NCBI GenBank assembly: GCA_020852595.1
Contig: JADZAK010000206.1
Coordinates: forward strand, 1 to 50,156
Direction: 5' to 3'
From: Rhodospirillaceae bacterium
GTDB taxonomy: Bacteria > Pseudomonadota > Alphaproteobacteria > Rhodospirillales > Rhodospirillaceae
Length of the DNA: 50,156 nucleotides
Position numbers and translations under genes: made by a program. Positions 32,255 to 41,483 of this stretch are shown piece after piece. Each line of letters begins with the position of its first letter. Positions within the stretch are counted from its first letter, which is position 1. The notes beneath the pieces are model-generated. The model saw nothing but the letters and a program-made list of their open reading frames with translations. It did not search any database and was not told the origin of the DNA.

Positions 32255-33169
32255 ATGACCGTAGAACGCAATCCCAACGCCGACCATGAGATCTGGCTGG
32301 AGAAAGCCGGCATCCTCGCGGAAGCGCTGCCGTTCATGCGCGAGCATTCCGGTGAGACGGTTGTTGTGAAGTACGGCGGTCACGCCATGGGCGACGAGAC
32401 CACCGCCGCGCGATTCGCCAGCGACGTCGTCCTCCTCAAACAAGTCGGCATCAATCCCATCGTCGTGCACGGCGGCGGGCCTCAGATCGGGGCCATGCTG
32501 GACCGCCTGCGCATCCAAAGCTCTTTCATCGACGGCCTGCGCGTCACCGACGCCGCGACCGTGGAAATCGTCGAGATGGTGCTGTGCGGTTCGATCAACA
32601 AAGCGATCGTCACCGCCATCAACAAGGCCGGCGGCTTCGCGGTCGGCATGTCGGGCAAGGACGGGAACCTGATCAAGGCGCGCAAACTGCGCCGCTCGAA
32701 GAAAGATCCGGGCTCCAATATCGAAAAAATCCTCGACCTCGGCTTCGTGGGCGAACCGTCGGAGATCAATCCGCACATCCTCGACACGTTTGAAGAATCG
32801 GACATCATCCCGGTCATCGCGCCCATCGGCGTGGGACCGCACGGCGAGACCTTCAACATCAACGCCGATACCGCGGCCGGAGCGATTGCAGCCGCGGCCG
32901 GCGCGACACGCCTCCTGATGCTGACCGATATCGCCGGCGTTCTCGACGATACCGGCCGCCTCATCAAGGAAATGACCGTGGAGCGGGCAAAAACGCTCAT
33001 CCAGTCGGGCACCATTTCCGGCGGCATGATCCCCAAGGTCGAGACCTGTCTCGACGCCGTGGACCAGGGCGTGGAAGCGGCGGTGATCGTGGACGGCCGC
33101 GTGCCGCACGCGGTGCTGCTGGAGTTGTTCACGCCGCACGGGGCCGGGACGTTGATCCGGGCGAGATAG
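32255..33169 (+). CDS. argB: acetylglutamate kinase
   Basis: Phosphorylates N-acetylglutamate in arginine synthesis. The 304-residue amino-acid-kinase fold shows VVKYGGHAM at the N-terminus, [27 protein letters not shown], the [15 protein letters not shown] segment binding acetylglutamate, and [12 protein letters not shown] with [14 protein letters not shown] near the end. ATG at 32255 gives the usual start. The HAD nucleotidase gene follows after 7 nt, so they are probably co-transcribed. Confidence 0.95.
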   Translation: MTVERNPNADHEIWLEKAGILAEALPFMREHSGETVVVKYGGHAMGDETTAARFASDVVLLKQVGINPIVVHGGGPQIGAMLDRLRIQSSFIDGLRVTDAATVEIVEMVLCGSINKAIVTAINKAGGFAVGMSGKDGNLIKARKLRRSKKDPGSNIEKILDLGFVGEPSEINPHILDTFEESDIIPVIAPIGVGPHGETFNINADTAAGAIAAAAGATRLLMLTDIAGVLDDTGRLIKEMTVERAKTLIQSGTISGGMIPKVETCLDAVDQGVEAAVIVDGRVPHAVLLELFTPHGAGTLIRAR

Positions 33170-33176
33170 GACGCCT

Positions 33177-33857
33177 TTGAAAGCACCGAAGCGCGAGGAT
33201 TTCGCCGGGATCGACGTTTGGGTGTTTGATCTCGACAACACGCTTTATCCGGCGAGCACCAATCTGTTCGCGCAGATCGACGTGCGGATGAAGACGTATA
33301 TCGCGCAGCTTCTGAATATGCCGCTCGAAGACGCCTTCAAGCTTCAGAAGCGGTACTACCATGAATACGGAACGTCGCTGCGCGGCCTTGTCCTTCATCA
33401 CGGCATCGATCCGGACGCCTTCATCGACCATGTGCACGACATCGACCACAGCGTGCTGAACGCCGATCCGCGTCTTGACGCCGTCTTGGCGGCTCTGCCC
33501 GGCCGCAAGCTGATCTACACCAACGGATCGGCCTACCATGCCGAAAGCACGGTGAAGCGGCTCGGCGTGGCGCACCACTTCGACGACATCTTCGATATCC
33601 GCGCGGGCGACTACATCCCGAAACCCGACCCGGCCGGCTACGCGGCGCTGATCGCCAAACATGCCGTGACGCCCAAGAAAGCCGCCATGTTCGAGGACAG
33701 CCACAAGAACCTCGGACCCGCCGCCGCGCTGGGCATGAAGACGGTGTGGGTGCGTCACGAGGGCATGCTGGCCAGCGAAGACGAAGACATCAGCCATTGT
33801 CACTATGTGACGGACGATTTGCTCGCCTGGCTCACCGCGCTCACGGACAAAGCGTGA
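33177..33857 (+). CDS. pyrimidine 5'-nucleotidase (HAD superfamily, SDT1-like)
   Basis: 226 residues with a TTG start 7 nt after argB. HAD motifs: I WVFDLDNTLYP (nucleophile Asp in DLDNT), II YTNGS, III Lys with IPKPDP, IV FEDSHKNL. The N-terminal helical cap (RMKTYIAQLLNMPLEDAFKLQ then YYHEYGTSLRGL) is the one found in yeast Sdt1/plant pyrimidine nucleotidases and their alphaproteobacterial relatives, which usually sit next to argB. Overlaps the next gene by GTGA. Confidence 0.88.
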   Translation: MKAPKREDFAGIDVWVFDLDNTLYPASTNLFAQIDVRMKTYIAQLLNMPLEDAFKLQKRYYHEYGTSLRGLVLHHGIDPDAFIDHVHDIDHSVLNADPRLDAVLAALPGRKLIYTNGSAYHAESTVKRLGVAHHFDDIFDIRAGDYIPKPDPAGYAALIAKHAVTPKKAAMFEDSHKNLGPAAALGMKTVWVRHEGMLASEDEDISHCHYVTDDLLAWLTALTDKA

Positions 33858-34387
33858 GCGGGAAAGCCGCGCTCGCGGGACTTCTGCTCGCCGCAACGCC
33901 GGCGCGCGCCGATGACGGCGCGGGCATCGATCAGCTGCTGAACTTCGTCGCCAACGGATGCGTGCGTTTCGTCGTTGACGGCGCTTCGCCGCAAACCTTC
34001 GCCAAAGAGCAGCGCGCGCAAGCCGCCGATGAGAAAACCGCGCGGGCCTTTCTCGGCGCCGACACGGGCGCGGTCTATCTCAAGGAAGACCCGCAACATC
34101 CCATCGCCCTCGTGGAAAGAACGGGCCGCGTGTGCACGGTCAACGCACGGTTCCCCGGCGATCTTGCGCCCATCATCGAGGCCGCGGACGATTATTTTGC
34201 CGGGCCGGGCGGCCGCTTCTATCCGGGGCGCGTGTTCGAAGAGGCGTCGGCGCACGGCGGCTGGGTGACCCAGCGCGTGTATCTCGGCGCGCGCGCCGGC
34301 AAGCGGATCACGATCCTGTTCTCCAGCGATCCGAAGGCGCCGGGGCTGGAACAGATCGCGGTGACGGTGGCGGCGGAGAAGCCATAA
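33854..34387 (+). CDS. exported hypothetical protein
   Basis: 177 residues from GTG 33854, which overlaps the preceding stop (GTGA). The N-terminus (SGKAALAGLLLAATPARA) is a short signal peptide with cleavage at ARA-DD. The mature part has two cysteines (NGCVRF and RVCTVN) that could pair, and beta-rich stretches (GAVYLKEDPQHPIALVE). I do not recognise the family; NMCC-like periplasmic domains of the same style are common in Sphingomonadales/Rhizobiales. It marks the end of the core cluster before the accessory block. Confidence 0.65.
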   Translation: MSGKAALAGLLLAATPARADDGAGIDQLLNFVANGCVRFVVDGASPQTFAKEQRAQAADEKTARAFLGADTGAVYLKEDPQHPIALVERTGRVCTVNARFPGDLAPIIEAADDYFAGPGGRFYPGRVFEEASAHGGWVTQRVYLGARAGKRITILFSSDPKAPGLEQIAVTVAAEKP

Positions 34388-34573
34388 AACAGCAGCCGTC
34401 AGGGCTATCGCATATGCGCCGCCGGACTCCGCGATCGCACTCCAAACTCGGGCGCGGGAGGGAATAAACTTCTCCCATTCTCGGGATTTTCGCCTTTAGA
34501 GGGAAAATTCCTCCCCACGACCCCCGAACCAGCCCCTAAGCCGGGACCTCAACTTTTTCTCTGAGGGGCTTCC

Positions 34574-37495
34574 ATGCTTGTTTTTCCGGCACTTGCTTAC
34601 CGCCACTTTTTCTCCCGCCGCGTCCGGCTGACCGGCACCGCCAGCGTCATCGCGCTACTCGCGGCCGCGAACGTTCATGCCAGCGACGGCTTGGTCCAAA
34701 TCGCGCAGGCGGCCGACCCGCAGCTCGCCCAAGCCGCGCCCGTGGACGAAATCGTCGTCACCGGCACCCGCGTCGTGCGCGACGGCTACGAAGCGCCGAC
34801 GCCGGTCTCGGTCGTCTCCACCGCCGACATCCTGGCGCAGGCGCCGGTGAACATCGCCGACGTCGTCAACCAGCTGCCGGCCTTCGCGGGCAGCCGCTCG
34901 CCGCACTCGGGCAACTCGGGCACCGGCAACGGCACCGTCGGCACCAACAGCTTGAACCTGCGCGGCCTCAATGCGAACCGCACCCTCGTCCTGCTCGATG
35001 GACACCGCCTGGTCGGCGCCAGCGCCAACGGCGCGGGTGAAGGCAACGCGGTGGACGTCAACGCCGTGCCGAATGCGCTCGTCAGCCGGGTCGACGTGGT
35101 GACCGGAGGCGCCTCGGCCGCTTATGGATCGGACGCGCTGTCGGGCGTCGTGAACTTCGTGCTCGACCGGGAATTCACCGGCCTCAAGGGTTCGGTGCAG
35201 GGCGGCATTTCAACCTATGGCGACGCGCCCACGTATGGCGTCGATCTCGCGGGCGGCACGCCCTTCGCCAACGGGCGCGGCCACATCCTCGCCGCCGGCG
35301 AATACAGCTACAGCAAGGGCGTGCGCGGCAACCCGCGTCCGAACCTCGACCAAGGCTGGAACACCATCCAGAACCCGAATTACGTGGCCGGCAACGGTCA
35401 GCCGGACTTCCTGATCCTGCCCAACGTCGGCATCGCCAACGCCGCGCCGGGCGGCCTCATCACCGCCGGTCCTTTGAAGGGCATTCAGTTCGATGCCGAT
35501 GGGAACCCGTACCCGTTCCGCTACGGCCCGCTGGGGTATCGCGGCAGCCTGATGTCCGGCGGCGATTGGGAATTGACCCGCACGGACCGCACCTCCGATC
35601 TGCAAGCGAAGGTGGTGCGCAAGACGGTGTTCCTGCGCACGAGCTATGACGTGACGGACAATGTGACGGCCTACGCGCAGCTCCATTGGAGCCACACGTT
35701 CGGCTACTCCCACAACGCCTACGGCTACAAGCTGGGTTCCGACACCATCCGCATCGACAACCCCTATATCCCCGCGCCCATCCTGACGCAGATGCAGTCG
35801 CTCGGCCTCACCACCCTGACGATGGGCCGCAACAACAACGACCTGCCGATCGCGCGCCCCAACAACAACCGCACCTTCCGCGGGTATACGGCAGGCCTCG
35901 ACGGCGCCTTTGATGCTTTTGGCGCCACCTGGACGTGGGACGCTTACATCCAGCGCACCACCACCCACAATTCGGTGCGCGTGCTCACCAACATGATCAA
36001 CGCGAACTACCTGCGCGCCGTGGATTCGGTGCGCCGCGCCGACGGGGTGATCGTCTGCCGCGTGAACGCCGATGCCGTCACGGCCAACGACGATCCGTCG
36101 TGCAAACCGTTCCCCTATTTCGGCTACGGCAAGGTTCCGCAGGACACGATCGACTACGTGTACGGCAACAGCTACCTGCTCGCGAAGCTGGGCCAGAACG
36201 TGGCCGCGGCCAGCGTGAACGGCGAGCCGTTCGCGACCTGGGCCGGCCCCGTCTCGGTGGCCTTCGGCGCCGAACATCGCAAGGAAACGCTGTTCGCGTT
36301 CGCCAGCGCGCTCGACAAGGCGACCTCGTTCTTCTCGGGCAACTACAAGGACTCCGCCGGTGAATTCAGCGTGACCGAAGGTTTCGTGGAAACCGTCGTG
36401 CCGCTGGCCAAGGACGAGAGCTGGGCGAAGGTGCTGGACTTAAACGCCGGCGCGCGTTTCACCAGCTACTCGACGTCGGGCTACGTGACCACCTGGAAGG
36501 TGGGCGCCACCTGGTCGCCGATCGACGACATCCGTTTCCGCGCGACGCAATCGCGCGATATCCGCGCGCCCAACCTGGGCGACCTCTATCTGGGCGGGCG
36601 CTCCAACACCAGCTTCATCACCGATCCGTTCAACAACAACGCGCCGGTATCGGTGTTCACGGTGACCAGCGGCAACCCGAACCTGCAGCCGGAAAAGGCG
36701 AATACGACCGGTCTCGGTGCCGTGTTCTCGCCGTCCTTCCTCGGCGGGTTCAACGCCTCGGTCGACTACTACCGGATCAACATCAAGAACGCGATCGCGA
36801 CCCTGAACAGCCAGCAGATCATCGACCAGTGCCGCGACGGCCAGACCGCGGTCTGCGCCTTCCTGGTGCGTGACCCGGCGACGAACCTGCTGACCCAGGT
36901 GAACATCCGCCCGGCCAACGTGATCGCGCAGGAAACCAAGGGCATCGACATCGAAACGAGCTACCGCTTCCCGCTGTCGTCGGTGGTCGAGAGCTGGGAC
37001 GGCGACGTCACCCTGCGCGGCCTCGGCACGCATGTGATCTCGCGCAAGACCAACAACCCGGCGGCGATCCCGGCCATCACGGACCAGGCGGGCACGCCCG
37101 GCTCGCCGGACTTCCGCTTCACGGCGTCGGCGACCTACGATCTCGATCCGGTCGCGGTCACCTTCACGGCCAACGGCGTGAGTTCGTCGGTCTACAGCAA
37201 CGAGCGCGTGGTCTGCACCACCGGCTGCCCGGTCTCCACGGCGGGGAATCCGACCTACAACCTCAACGCCATCCCGGCGGCTTATTCGTACGACCTCTCG
37301 ATCACCTACAAAGTCCTCGAATACGGCAACGGCGCGGTGGACGCGTTCTTCTTCGTGAAGAACCTGACCAACGCGATGCCGCCGATTGTCGCCGGCGAAG
37401 TCAGCGGCGGATTGTTCCAGTCCCAGTCCACGCAGGACTATGCCGACTGGCGCAACGGCCGCACCTTCCGCGCCGGGATCCGCTTCAGACTCTAA
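34574..37495 (+). CDS. TonB-dependent outer-membrane receptor
   Basis: 973 residues. The signal sequence runs to about NVHA; a TonB box (DEIVVTGTR) follows near residue 60. The plug domain (about 70-190) contains SLNLRGLNANRTLVLLDGHR, AVPNALVSRVDVVTGGASA and YGSDALSGVVNFVL. The rest is a 22-strand barrel ending in aromatic-terminated ...GIRFRL, the outer-membrane insertion signal. Substrate unknown; this subfamily in oligotrophs imports peptides, glycans or siderophores. GAGGGG gives a good ribosome site. A strong terminator and an Lrp/AsnC gene follow, hinting at amino-acid or peptide use, which is inference. Confidence 0.92.
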   Translation: MLVFPALAYRHFFSRRVRLTGTASVIALLAAANVHASDGLVQIAQAADPQLAQAAPVDEIVVTGTRVVRDGYEAPTPVSVVSTADILAQAPVNIADVVNQLPAFAGSRSPHSGNSGTGNGTVGTNSLNLRGLNANRTLVLLDGHRLVGASANGAGEGNAVDVNAVPNALVSRVDVVTGGASAAYGSDALSGVVNFVLDREFTGLKGSVQGGISTYGDAPTYGVDLAGGTPFANGRGHILAAGEYSYSKGVRGNPRPNLDQGWNTIQNPNYVAGNGQPDFLILPNVGIANAAPGGLITAGPLKGIQFDADGNPYPFRYGPLGYRGSLMSGGDWELTRTDRTSDLQAKVVRKTVFLRTSYDVTDNVTAYAQLHWSHTFGYSHNAYGYKLGSDTIRIDNPYIPAPILTQMQSLGLTTLTMGRNNNDLPIARPNNNRTFRGYTAGLDGAFDAFGATWTWDAYIQRTTTHNSVRVLTNMINANYLRAVDSVRRADGVIVCRVNADAVTANDDPSCKPFPYFGYGKVPQDTIDYVYGNSYLLAKLGQNVAAASVNGEPFATWAGPVSVAFGAEHRKETLFAFASALDKATSFFSGNYKDSAGEFSVTEGFVETVVPLAKDESWAKVLDLNAGARFTSYSTSGYVTTWKVGATWSPIDDIRFRATQSRDIRAPNLGDLYLGGRSNTSFITDPFNNNAPVSVFTVTSGNPNLQPEKANTTGLGAVFSPSFLGGFNASVDYYRINIKNAIATLNSQQIIDQCRDGQTAVCAFLVRDPATNLLTQVNIRPANVIAQETKGIDIETSYRFPLSSVVESWDGDVTLRGLGTHVISRKTNNPAAIPAITDQAGTPGSPDFRFTASATYDLDPVAVTFTANGVSSSVYSNERVVCTTGCPVSTAGNPTYNLNAIPAAYSYDLSITYKVLEYGNGAVDAFFFVKNLTNAMPPIVAGEVSGGLFQSQSTQDYADWRNGRTFRAGIRFRL

Positions 37496-37510
37496 CGCCT
37501 GCCGTGAACC

Positions 37511-37545
37511 GGGAGGGCCGGCGGCCGGCGGCCCTCCCTCTTTTT
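37511..37545 (+). terminator. terminator after the TonB-dependent receptor gene
   Basis: A perfect 10-bp GC stem GGGAGGGCCG / CGGCCCTCCC with an 8-nt loop, then TCTTTTT. It starts 15 nt after the receptor stop and ends 17 nt before the Lrp ATG, so the regulator must be read through or have a promoter inside the receptor gene. Confidence 0.85.
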
Positions 37546-37561
37546 CGCACCGGAGCCCATC

Positions 37562-38053
37562 ATGCTCGATCCCACCGATCGCAAGATCCTCGCACTGCTT
37601 CAAAACAATGCCGGTCTTTCCATCGTCGAGATCGGGCAGAAGGTGGGGCTTTCGCAAACCCCCTGCTGGAAGCGCATCCAGAAGATGGAACGCGCCGGTA
37701 TCATCAAGGCGCGCGTGGCGCTTTTGGACGCCAAGCGTCTGAACCTCGGCCTGACGGTTTTTGTCATCATCCGCACCAGCCAGCATGACGACATCTGGCT
37801 GCAGAAGTTCGCGCGCACGGTCAAGGAGATGCCGGAAATCACCGCCATCTGGCGCATGGCCGGCGATATCGATTATCTGTTGCGCGTCGTGGTGAAGGAT
37901 ATGGACTCTTACGACTCCTTCTATAAGCGCCTGATCAAGCGCGTCGCCTTGAGCGACGTCAGCTCCACCTTCGTCATGGAAGAGATCAAGTATTCGACCA
38001 CCGTGCCGCTGGATGCATTGCCAACAGTGACGGCCGAGCGCGGGCTGAATTAA
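37562..38053 (+). CDS. Lrp/AsnC family transcriptional regulator
   Basis: 163 residues. An N-terminal helix-turn-helix (LDPTDRKILALLQNNAG ... IGQKVGLSQTPCWKRI) is followed by the RAM/ACT-like sensing domain (VFVIIRTS, VKEMPEITAIWRMAGDIDYLL). This is the standard Lrp/AsnC layout and length. It probably regulates the adjacent TonB receptor gene in response to an amino acid. No autoregulatory site is recognisable in the 66-nt spacer filled by the terminator. Confidence 0.9.
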   Translation: MLDPTDRKILALLQNNAGLSIVEIGQKVGLSQTPCWKRIQKMERAGIIKARVALLDAKRLNLGLTVFVIIRTSQHDDIWLQKFARTVKEMPEITAIWRMAGDIDYLLRVVVKDMDSYDSFYKRLIKRVALSDVSSTFVMEEIKYSTTVPLDALPTVTAERGLN

Positions 38054-38065
38054 CGGCCCAGCTCA

Positions 38066-38156
38066 TCCGCATGTCGTCCGCATCGCGTTCCGCATGAATA
38101 CGATCGCGTAAACCCATCACGGAATTAGGCTTTTCGCCCGTCCGCATCGTCCGCAT
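38066..38156. repeat. five short TCCGCAT repeats between the Lrp and DUF3987 gene ends
   Basis: TCCGCAT occurs at 38066, 38077, 38089, 38141 and 38150, four of them followed by G or C and spaced 9-12 nt except for one 52-nt gap. The region lies between two convergent stop codons. It could be an iteron-like cluster or the remnant of a low-complexity coding tail. Confidence 0.45.
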
Positions 38157-38180
38157 CAACCGCAGGCGATTTTTTCGGAC

Positions 38181-39578
38181 TCAGCTTTTTTGCGTGAGTT
38201 CCCAAGCCTCTCCGCCGCGCTTCCAGGTGGCGGCGAGACGGACATGTCCCGCGTTCTCCAGATCGCGCAGAAGCGCGCGGGCCGCGCGCGATGTCCGCGC
38301 GAAGGACGGCCCATCGCTATAGACATCGGCGAGCGCAAAGGGCCCCTTGGAATGGGAACGCTGGAGCCAGGCGAGAACCTCCCGGCTTTGATCTTCCGCG
38401 ACGTTTTGCTGGGCTGCTGGGGCGAGACGCAAGGCTTCCGCACCGTACCAGCGGGCGAGCGCAATGCCGCCGTCGGCGGCGCCTTCCTCAATACCGGCGA
38501 CGTTCTCATAACCCGCGATCAGCGCCGCGAGGCGCGCGGCGTGCTGAGGAAGTTTGGCGGCCAGCGCGCGCGAGGCCGCGAAATCGCCGCCCGCAGCCAT
38601 GCGGCCCTCCATCTCGCCGGCGAAAGCCGACCAGCGGTCCCGCGCGGCCGGCGAGAATTCCGCGACACGGGTCATCACTTGCGAAACATCGGCGGGTGTG
38701 CCGGCCGCCGGATCGAGCCCGGCGCCGATTTGGCGCGCGTAATCGCCAAGACAAGGATCGAGGGTCGGCGGACACCAGGGACGCGCGCCGATCCGGGAGG
38801 CAGGGCCGGCGACGAGGAAGCGCGCGAGCACCCCTTCGCGCGCGAGGACGGGGTCGGCAAGGAAGGCGCGGCCTTCATCCGGCGGCGCGGTGAGATGGAC
38901 GCTGAGACGGCGCTCCACGATGCGCTGCGCGCCGCGCCCGCGTCCCACGATGAACGACCCGTTATCCCAGACCTCACGAAGAAAGGCGGCGCCCGTCAGC
39001 TTCGCGGTCCGGAGCAGCGGCGCGGCCGTGTCCGAGAACAAAAGAAGATTGGGGCGCGCCTTCAACTGATCGATGAGGCCGGCGACCTGCGCCGCGGAGA
39101 CCGCGAGAAACGGCGGCGCGGGCGGCAGCGGCTTGCGGGCCAGCATCTTGCCGTCCGCGTGCGCGGCATCGCCCTCGCCGCGGGCGCCGGAGTCGGAGGG
39201 CCATTCCTCCAGAACCGCCCGCGTCATGCGCGTCCGGTAAAGCCGCCAGGCTTGAAGACGCGCGCGGTAGTCCAGTTCGTCCACGGGCTGCGCGCGCGCC
39301 AACTCCTCTTCCCGCGCGCGGACGGGCGCGAGGGCGAGGCCCGCGACCGCGCTTTTACGTTCGCCGCTTTCGGCCAGGGTCAGGAAGAAACAGGACGGGG
39401 GGCGAATCTCGCCGGTGGGAACGCGCACGGAGAGGCGGTTCTGCACGGCCAGCGAAACGACGGAAAGGACAGCCTGCGCGGCGATTTCAATCGGCGCCTG
39501 GGTGGCCGAAACGACGGCGCGCACCACGGCGGACAGACGAACGCCAAGGGCGTCCGCTGGATAAGGAGCAGCGAGCAT
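38181..39578 (-). CDS. DUF3987 family protein (mobile-element associated)
   Basis: 465 residues from ATG 39578. The start APYPADALG, then VQAPIE-like QAPIEIAAQAVLS and the FFLTLAESGERKSAV block, is the DUF3987 signature; GERKSA sits where a P-loop would be but lacks a full GxxGxGKS. The middle carries LLLFSDTAAPLLR and FLREVWDNGSF. DUF3987 proteins are primase/helicase-like and usually occur in plasmids, prophages or integrative elements. Here no integrase, replication or structural genes accompany it, so it is an orphan, perhaps a relic. A terminator-like leader precedes it. Confidence 0.8.
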   Translation of the reverse strand: MLAAPYPADALGVRLSAVVRAVVSATQAPIEIAAQAVLSVVSLAVQNRLSVRVPTGEIRPPSCFFLTLAESGERKSAVAGLALAPVRAREEELARAQPVDELDYRARLQAWRLYRTRMTRAVLEEWPSDSGARGEGDAAHADGKMLARKPLPPAPPFLAVSAAQVAGLIDQLKARPNLLLFSDTAAPLLRTAKLTGAAFLREVWDNGSFIVGRGRGAQRIVERRLSVHLTAPPDEGRAFLADPVLAREGVLARFLVAGPASRIGARPWCPPTLDPCLGDYARQIGAGLDPAAGTPADVSQVMTRVAEFSPAARDRWSAFAGEMEGRMAAGGDFAASRALAAKLPQHAARLAALIAGYENVAGIEEGAADGGIALARWYGAEALRLAPAAQQNVAEDQSREVLAWLQRSHSKGPFALADVYSDGPSFARTSRAARALLRDLENAGHVRLAATWKRGGEAWELTQKS

Positions 39579-39884
39579 GAGGCACCTGAAATGTTGGAGA
39601 GGGCGCCCGCGAAGGCGGGGCACAAAAAAACCGCGCTCACGCGGGCGCGGTGCAGACAAGGGGTAGGGTATATTTAGAGTGTCGCGCCGCCGGGCATTTT
39701 TTGTCAAGAAATCCCGGCGCGGCGCTTCCGCCGCCACCTCCGCGCCCAGGCCTCACCGCCCTATTCTTGTTTAAAGTCAAAGCCTCCGCCGCACCGGCGG
39801 CGCGAGGGGTGAATGAGGCCGCGGATGCTCAAATCAGGCGCCCGGCGTACAACCGCCTTGCAATATGCATGGACTCGGGCGCCG
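39579..39884. other. 306-nt leader/intergenic region upstream of the DUF3987 gene
   Basis: On the minus strand this region has a TTGACA (39702-39707), an imperfect long GC inverted repeat (around 39684-39727), a terminator-like hairpin with seven T (39624-39650), and a small CCGC-CTTC-GCGG stem before the DUF3987 ATG. The part from 39730 to 39884 shows no recognisable element. Confidence 0.5.
39624..39650 (-). terminator. leader terminator/attenuator upstream of the DUF3987 gene
   Basis: On the minus strand CCGCGC, an 8-nt loop and GCGCGG are followed by TTTTTTT, a good intrinsic terminator. It lies 46 nt before the DUF3987 start codon, between any upstream promoter and the gene. This suggests attenuation or a short independent RNA ending here. 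Confidence 0.6.
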
Positions 39885-40145
39885 TCATCCGGCCAACAGG
39901 TCATAGGCATAACCCATGAACATGAACGCCAAAGCGATCAGCACGCAGACGCCGACGCCGATACAGAGGTAAAAAATCGCGGCGAAGATAAAGGCAATGC
40001 CTCGCGCCCCATAAGCGGTCACCCGCCGCCCGAGACCGGCGGCGGTGGAATAGCGCAGGTAATAGCCGTAGGCGCTTTCACGCACGGCGGTGCTGACGGT
40101 GAAGCCGATGAAGAGACCGGCCGCGAGCATGGCGAAGTAAAGCAT
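39885..40145 (-). CDS. small membrane protein, unknown function
   Basis: 86 residues with two hydrophobic helices: one at the N-terminus (MLYFAMLAAGLFIGFTVS) and one near the C-terminus (IAFIFAAIFYLCIGVGVCVL and on). A basic, aromatic middle loop contains YGYYLRYSTAAGLGRR. It starts 9 nt after the DUF2336 stop with AAGG/GGAGG upstream, so it is the third member of a GGDEF-DUF2336-membrane protein transcript. The function is unknown. Confidence 0.65.
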   Translation of the reverse strand: MLYFAMLAAGLFIGFTVSTAVRESAYGYYLRYSTAAGLGRRVTAYGARGIAFIFAAIFYLCIGVGVCVLIALAFMFMGYAYDLLAG

Positions 40146-40154
40146 GACGCCGCC

Positions 40155-41483
40155 TTACCTCCCCGCCTCCTCCTGGAACATGTCGAGCTGCCATTCGAGC
40201 TCGGCTTCGGTGGCGTCGAAGCCGCCGCCGGCGCGGGGACGGATCACGGATTCGGGCGGGACACGGCCGACCTTGAGCTGGAGCTGCGCCGATTCTTCGG
40301 CGGTGAAGTCGCCGGCCCAGGCGACCGCAAGCATGCCCTTCGCGCTCGCGGTGCGCACGACCTCCGCGACGGCCCGGAGCGGAAGATCGGCAAGGTGCGC
40401 GAGCGCGGCGACGATCATCGGCGAGGGGCCGTCCGCCGCGAACTGCATGACCGAACGTGTCGTCAGTTTGCCGGCGCGGGCCAACACCTCGATCTGGCGC
40501 TGCGCCATCGCAAGCGCTTCATTGGTGAGGGTCTCGCCGGGATCGTCGGCGGCCATGCCGGCTTTCTCCTCGTCTTTCCTCAGCTTGTCTTTCACCAGCT
40601 TGTCGAGGGTCGTGATGGTGGTCGGATCGAGATCGGCGCGGCGCGCGAGTTCCTGCACCAGCGAGGCCGCGACAAATTCGGCGATGCGGAGCGCCGCCTT
40701 GGAATTGAGATTGGGACGATGCACCAAAGGCTCGTGCCACCACACCTGACGCGGCGCGGCGTCGATGATGGCGTCCAGGGTCTCTTCGCGGATTTGCGCG
40801 CTTTTATTCTTCAGGAGCGACGTTATGGCGTCGACGTTGCCCGCGCCGACGATGGCGTTACACACTTCTTCGCCGACGTTGATGCGCCGGGAAATCGCGA
40901 CAAGCTGCGCCGTGAGCGGGCTGGCCTGGATGACGGCGTGAAGATCCTCGTCCGTGAGAACGGGCGAGAACTCCAGCACCGGCGTCGCGACGGTGGCTTC
41001 GGTATCCGTGGCAAGCGTGAACACCACGTCATGCGGCGCGTTGGGCACCGCCTTCAGCGCCTCGGACAGGGCCCGGCGCACACGCGGCAACTGATCGCGC
41101 GCCAAGAGGATGAGCACCTGGTGGATCGTGCGCCACGCCTTTTCCTGGTCGATGTTGCTGAGGCCCGGCAGGAGCTTGCCGACGCGGTCGGCAAGCTCGG
41201 AGCGCACATCGGCATCGTCGTCGGCCGCGAGCAACAGCGACGCCTTCTCAGGCGTCATGGCGTTGGCCGCGATGGACCGGCGCACCACCGCGTCCGAATC
41301 GCGCGCCAGGAAGAACAGAATCTCCGGCTCAAGATCGGCCCGCTCCGCAAGCGCGCGGCGCACCTCGACCTCGGGATGATCAAGCAGGTCGCGCGCCTGT
41401 TCATAGGTCACTTTTTGCCCTGGAATACCCAGAAGATGGATCAACCGATCCTTGGCCGGAGCGCTGGCTTTGGAGCCCGGCAT
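40155..41483 (-). CDS. DUF2336 domain protein (HEAT-like repeats)
   Basis: 442 residues from ATG 41483, whose first base overlaps the diguanylate cyclase stop (TAATG), implying translational coupling. The protein is all-helical and repetitive: units such as LLDHPEVEVRRALAERADL, LARDSDAVVRRSIAANAM and LLAADDDADVRSELADRV are HEAT/Leu-rich variant repeats. This is the DUF2336 family, largely restricted to Alphaproteobacteria and of unknown function. Linkage with a c-di-GMP enzyme suggests it is a signalling scaffold, which is inference. Confidence 0.8.
   Translation of the reverse strand: MPGSKASAPAKDRLIHLLGIPGQKVTYEQARDLLDHPEVEVRRALAERADLEPEILFFLARDSDAVVRRSIAANAMTPEKASLLLAADDDADVRSELADRVGKLLPGLSNIDQEKAWRTIHQVLILLARDQLPRVRRALSEALKAVPNAPHDVVFTLATDTEATVATPVLEFSPVLTDEDLHAVIQASPLTAQLVAISRRINVGEEVCNAIVGAGNVDAITSLLKNKSAQIREETLDAIIDAAPRQVWWHEPLVHRPNLNSKAALRIAEFVAASLVQELARRADLDPTTITTLDKLVKDKLRKDEEKAGMAADDPGETLTNEALAMAQRQIEVLARAGKLTTRSVMQFAADGPSPMIVAALAHLADLPLRAVAEVVRTASAKGMLAVAWAGDFTAEESAQLQLKVGRVPPESVIRPRAGGGFDATEAELEWQLDMFQEEAGR

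Noticed and set aside
34388-34573. Cobalamin riboswitch upstream of the TonB-dependent receptor
   Set aside because: No B12-box or other conserved riboswitch core is visible in the 186-nt region.
39702-39707. TTGACA (minus strand) as a full promoter of the DUF3987 gene
   Set aside because: The best TA-rich hexamer is about 25 nt away, too far for a standard sigma-70 promoter; mentioned only as part of the leader.
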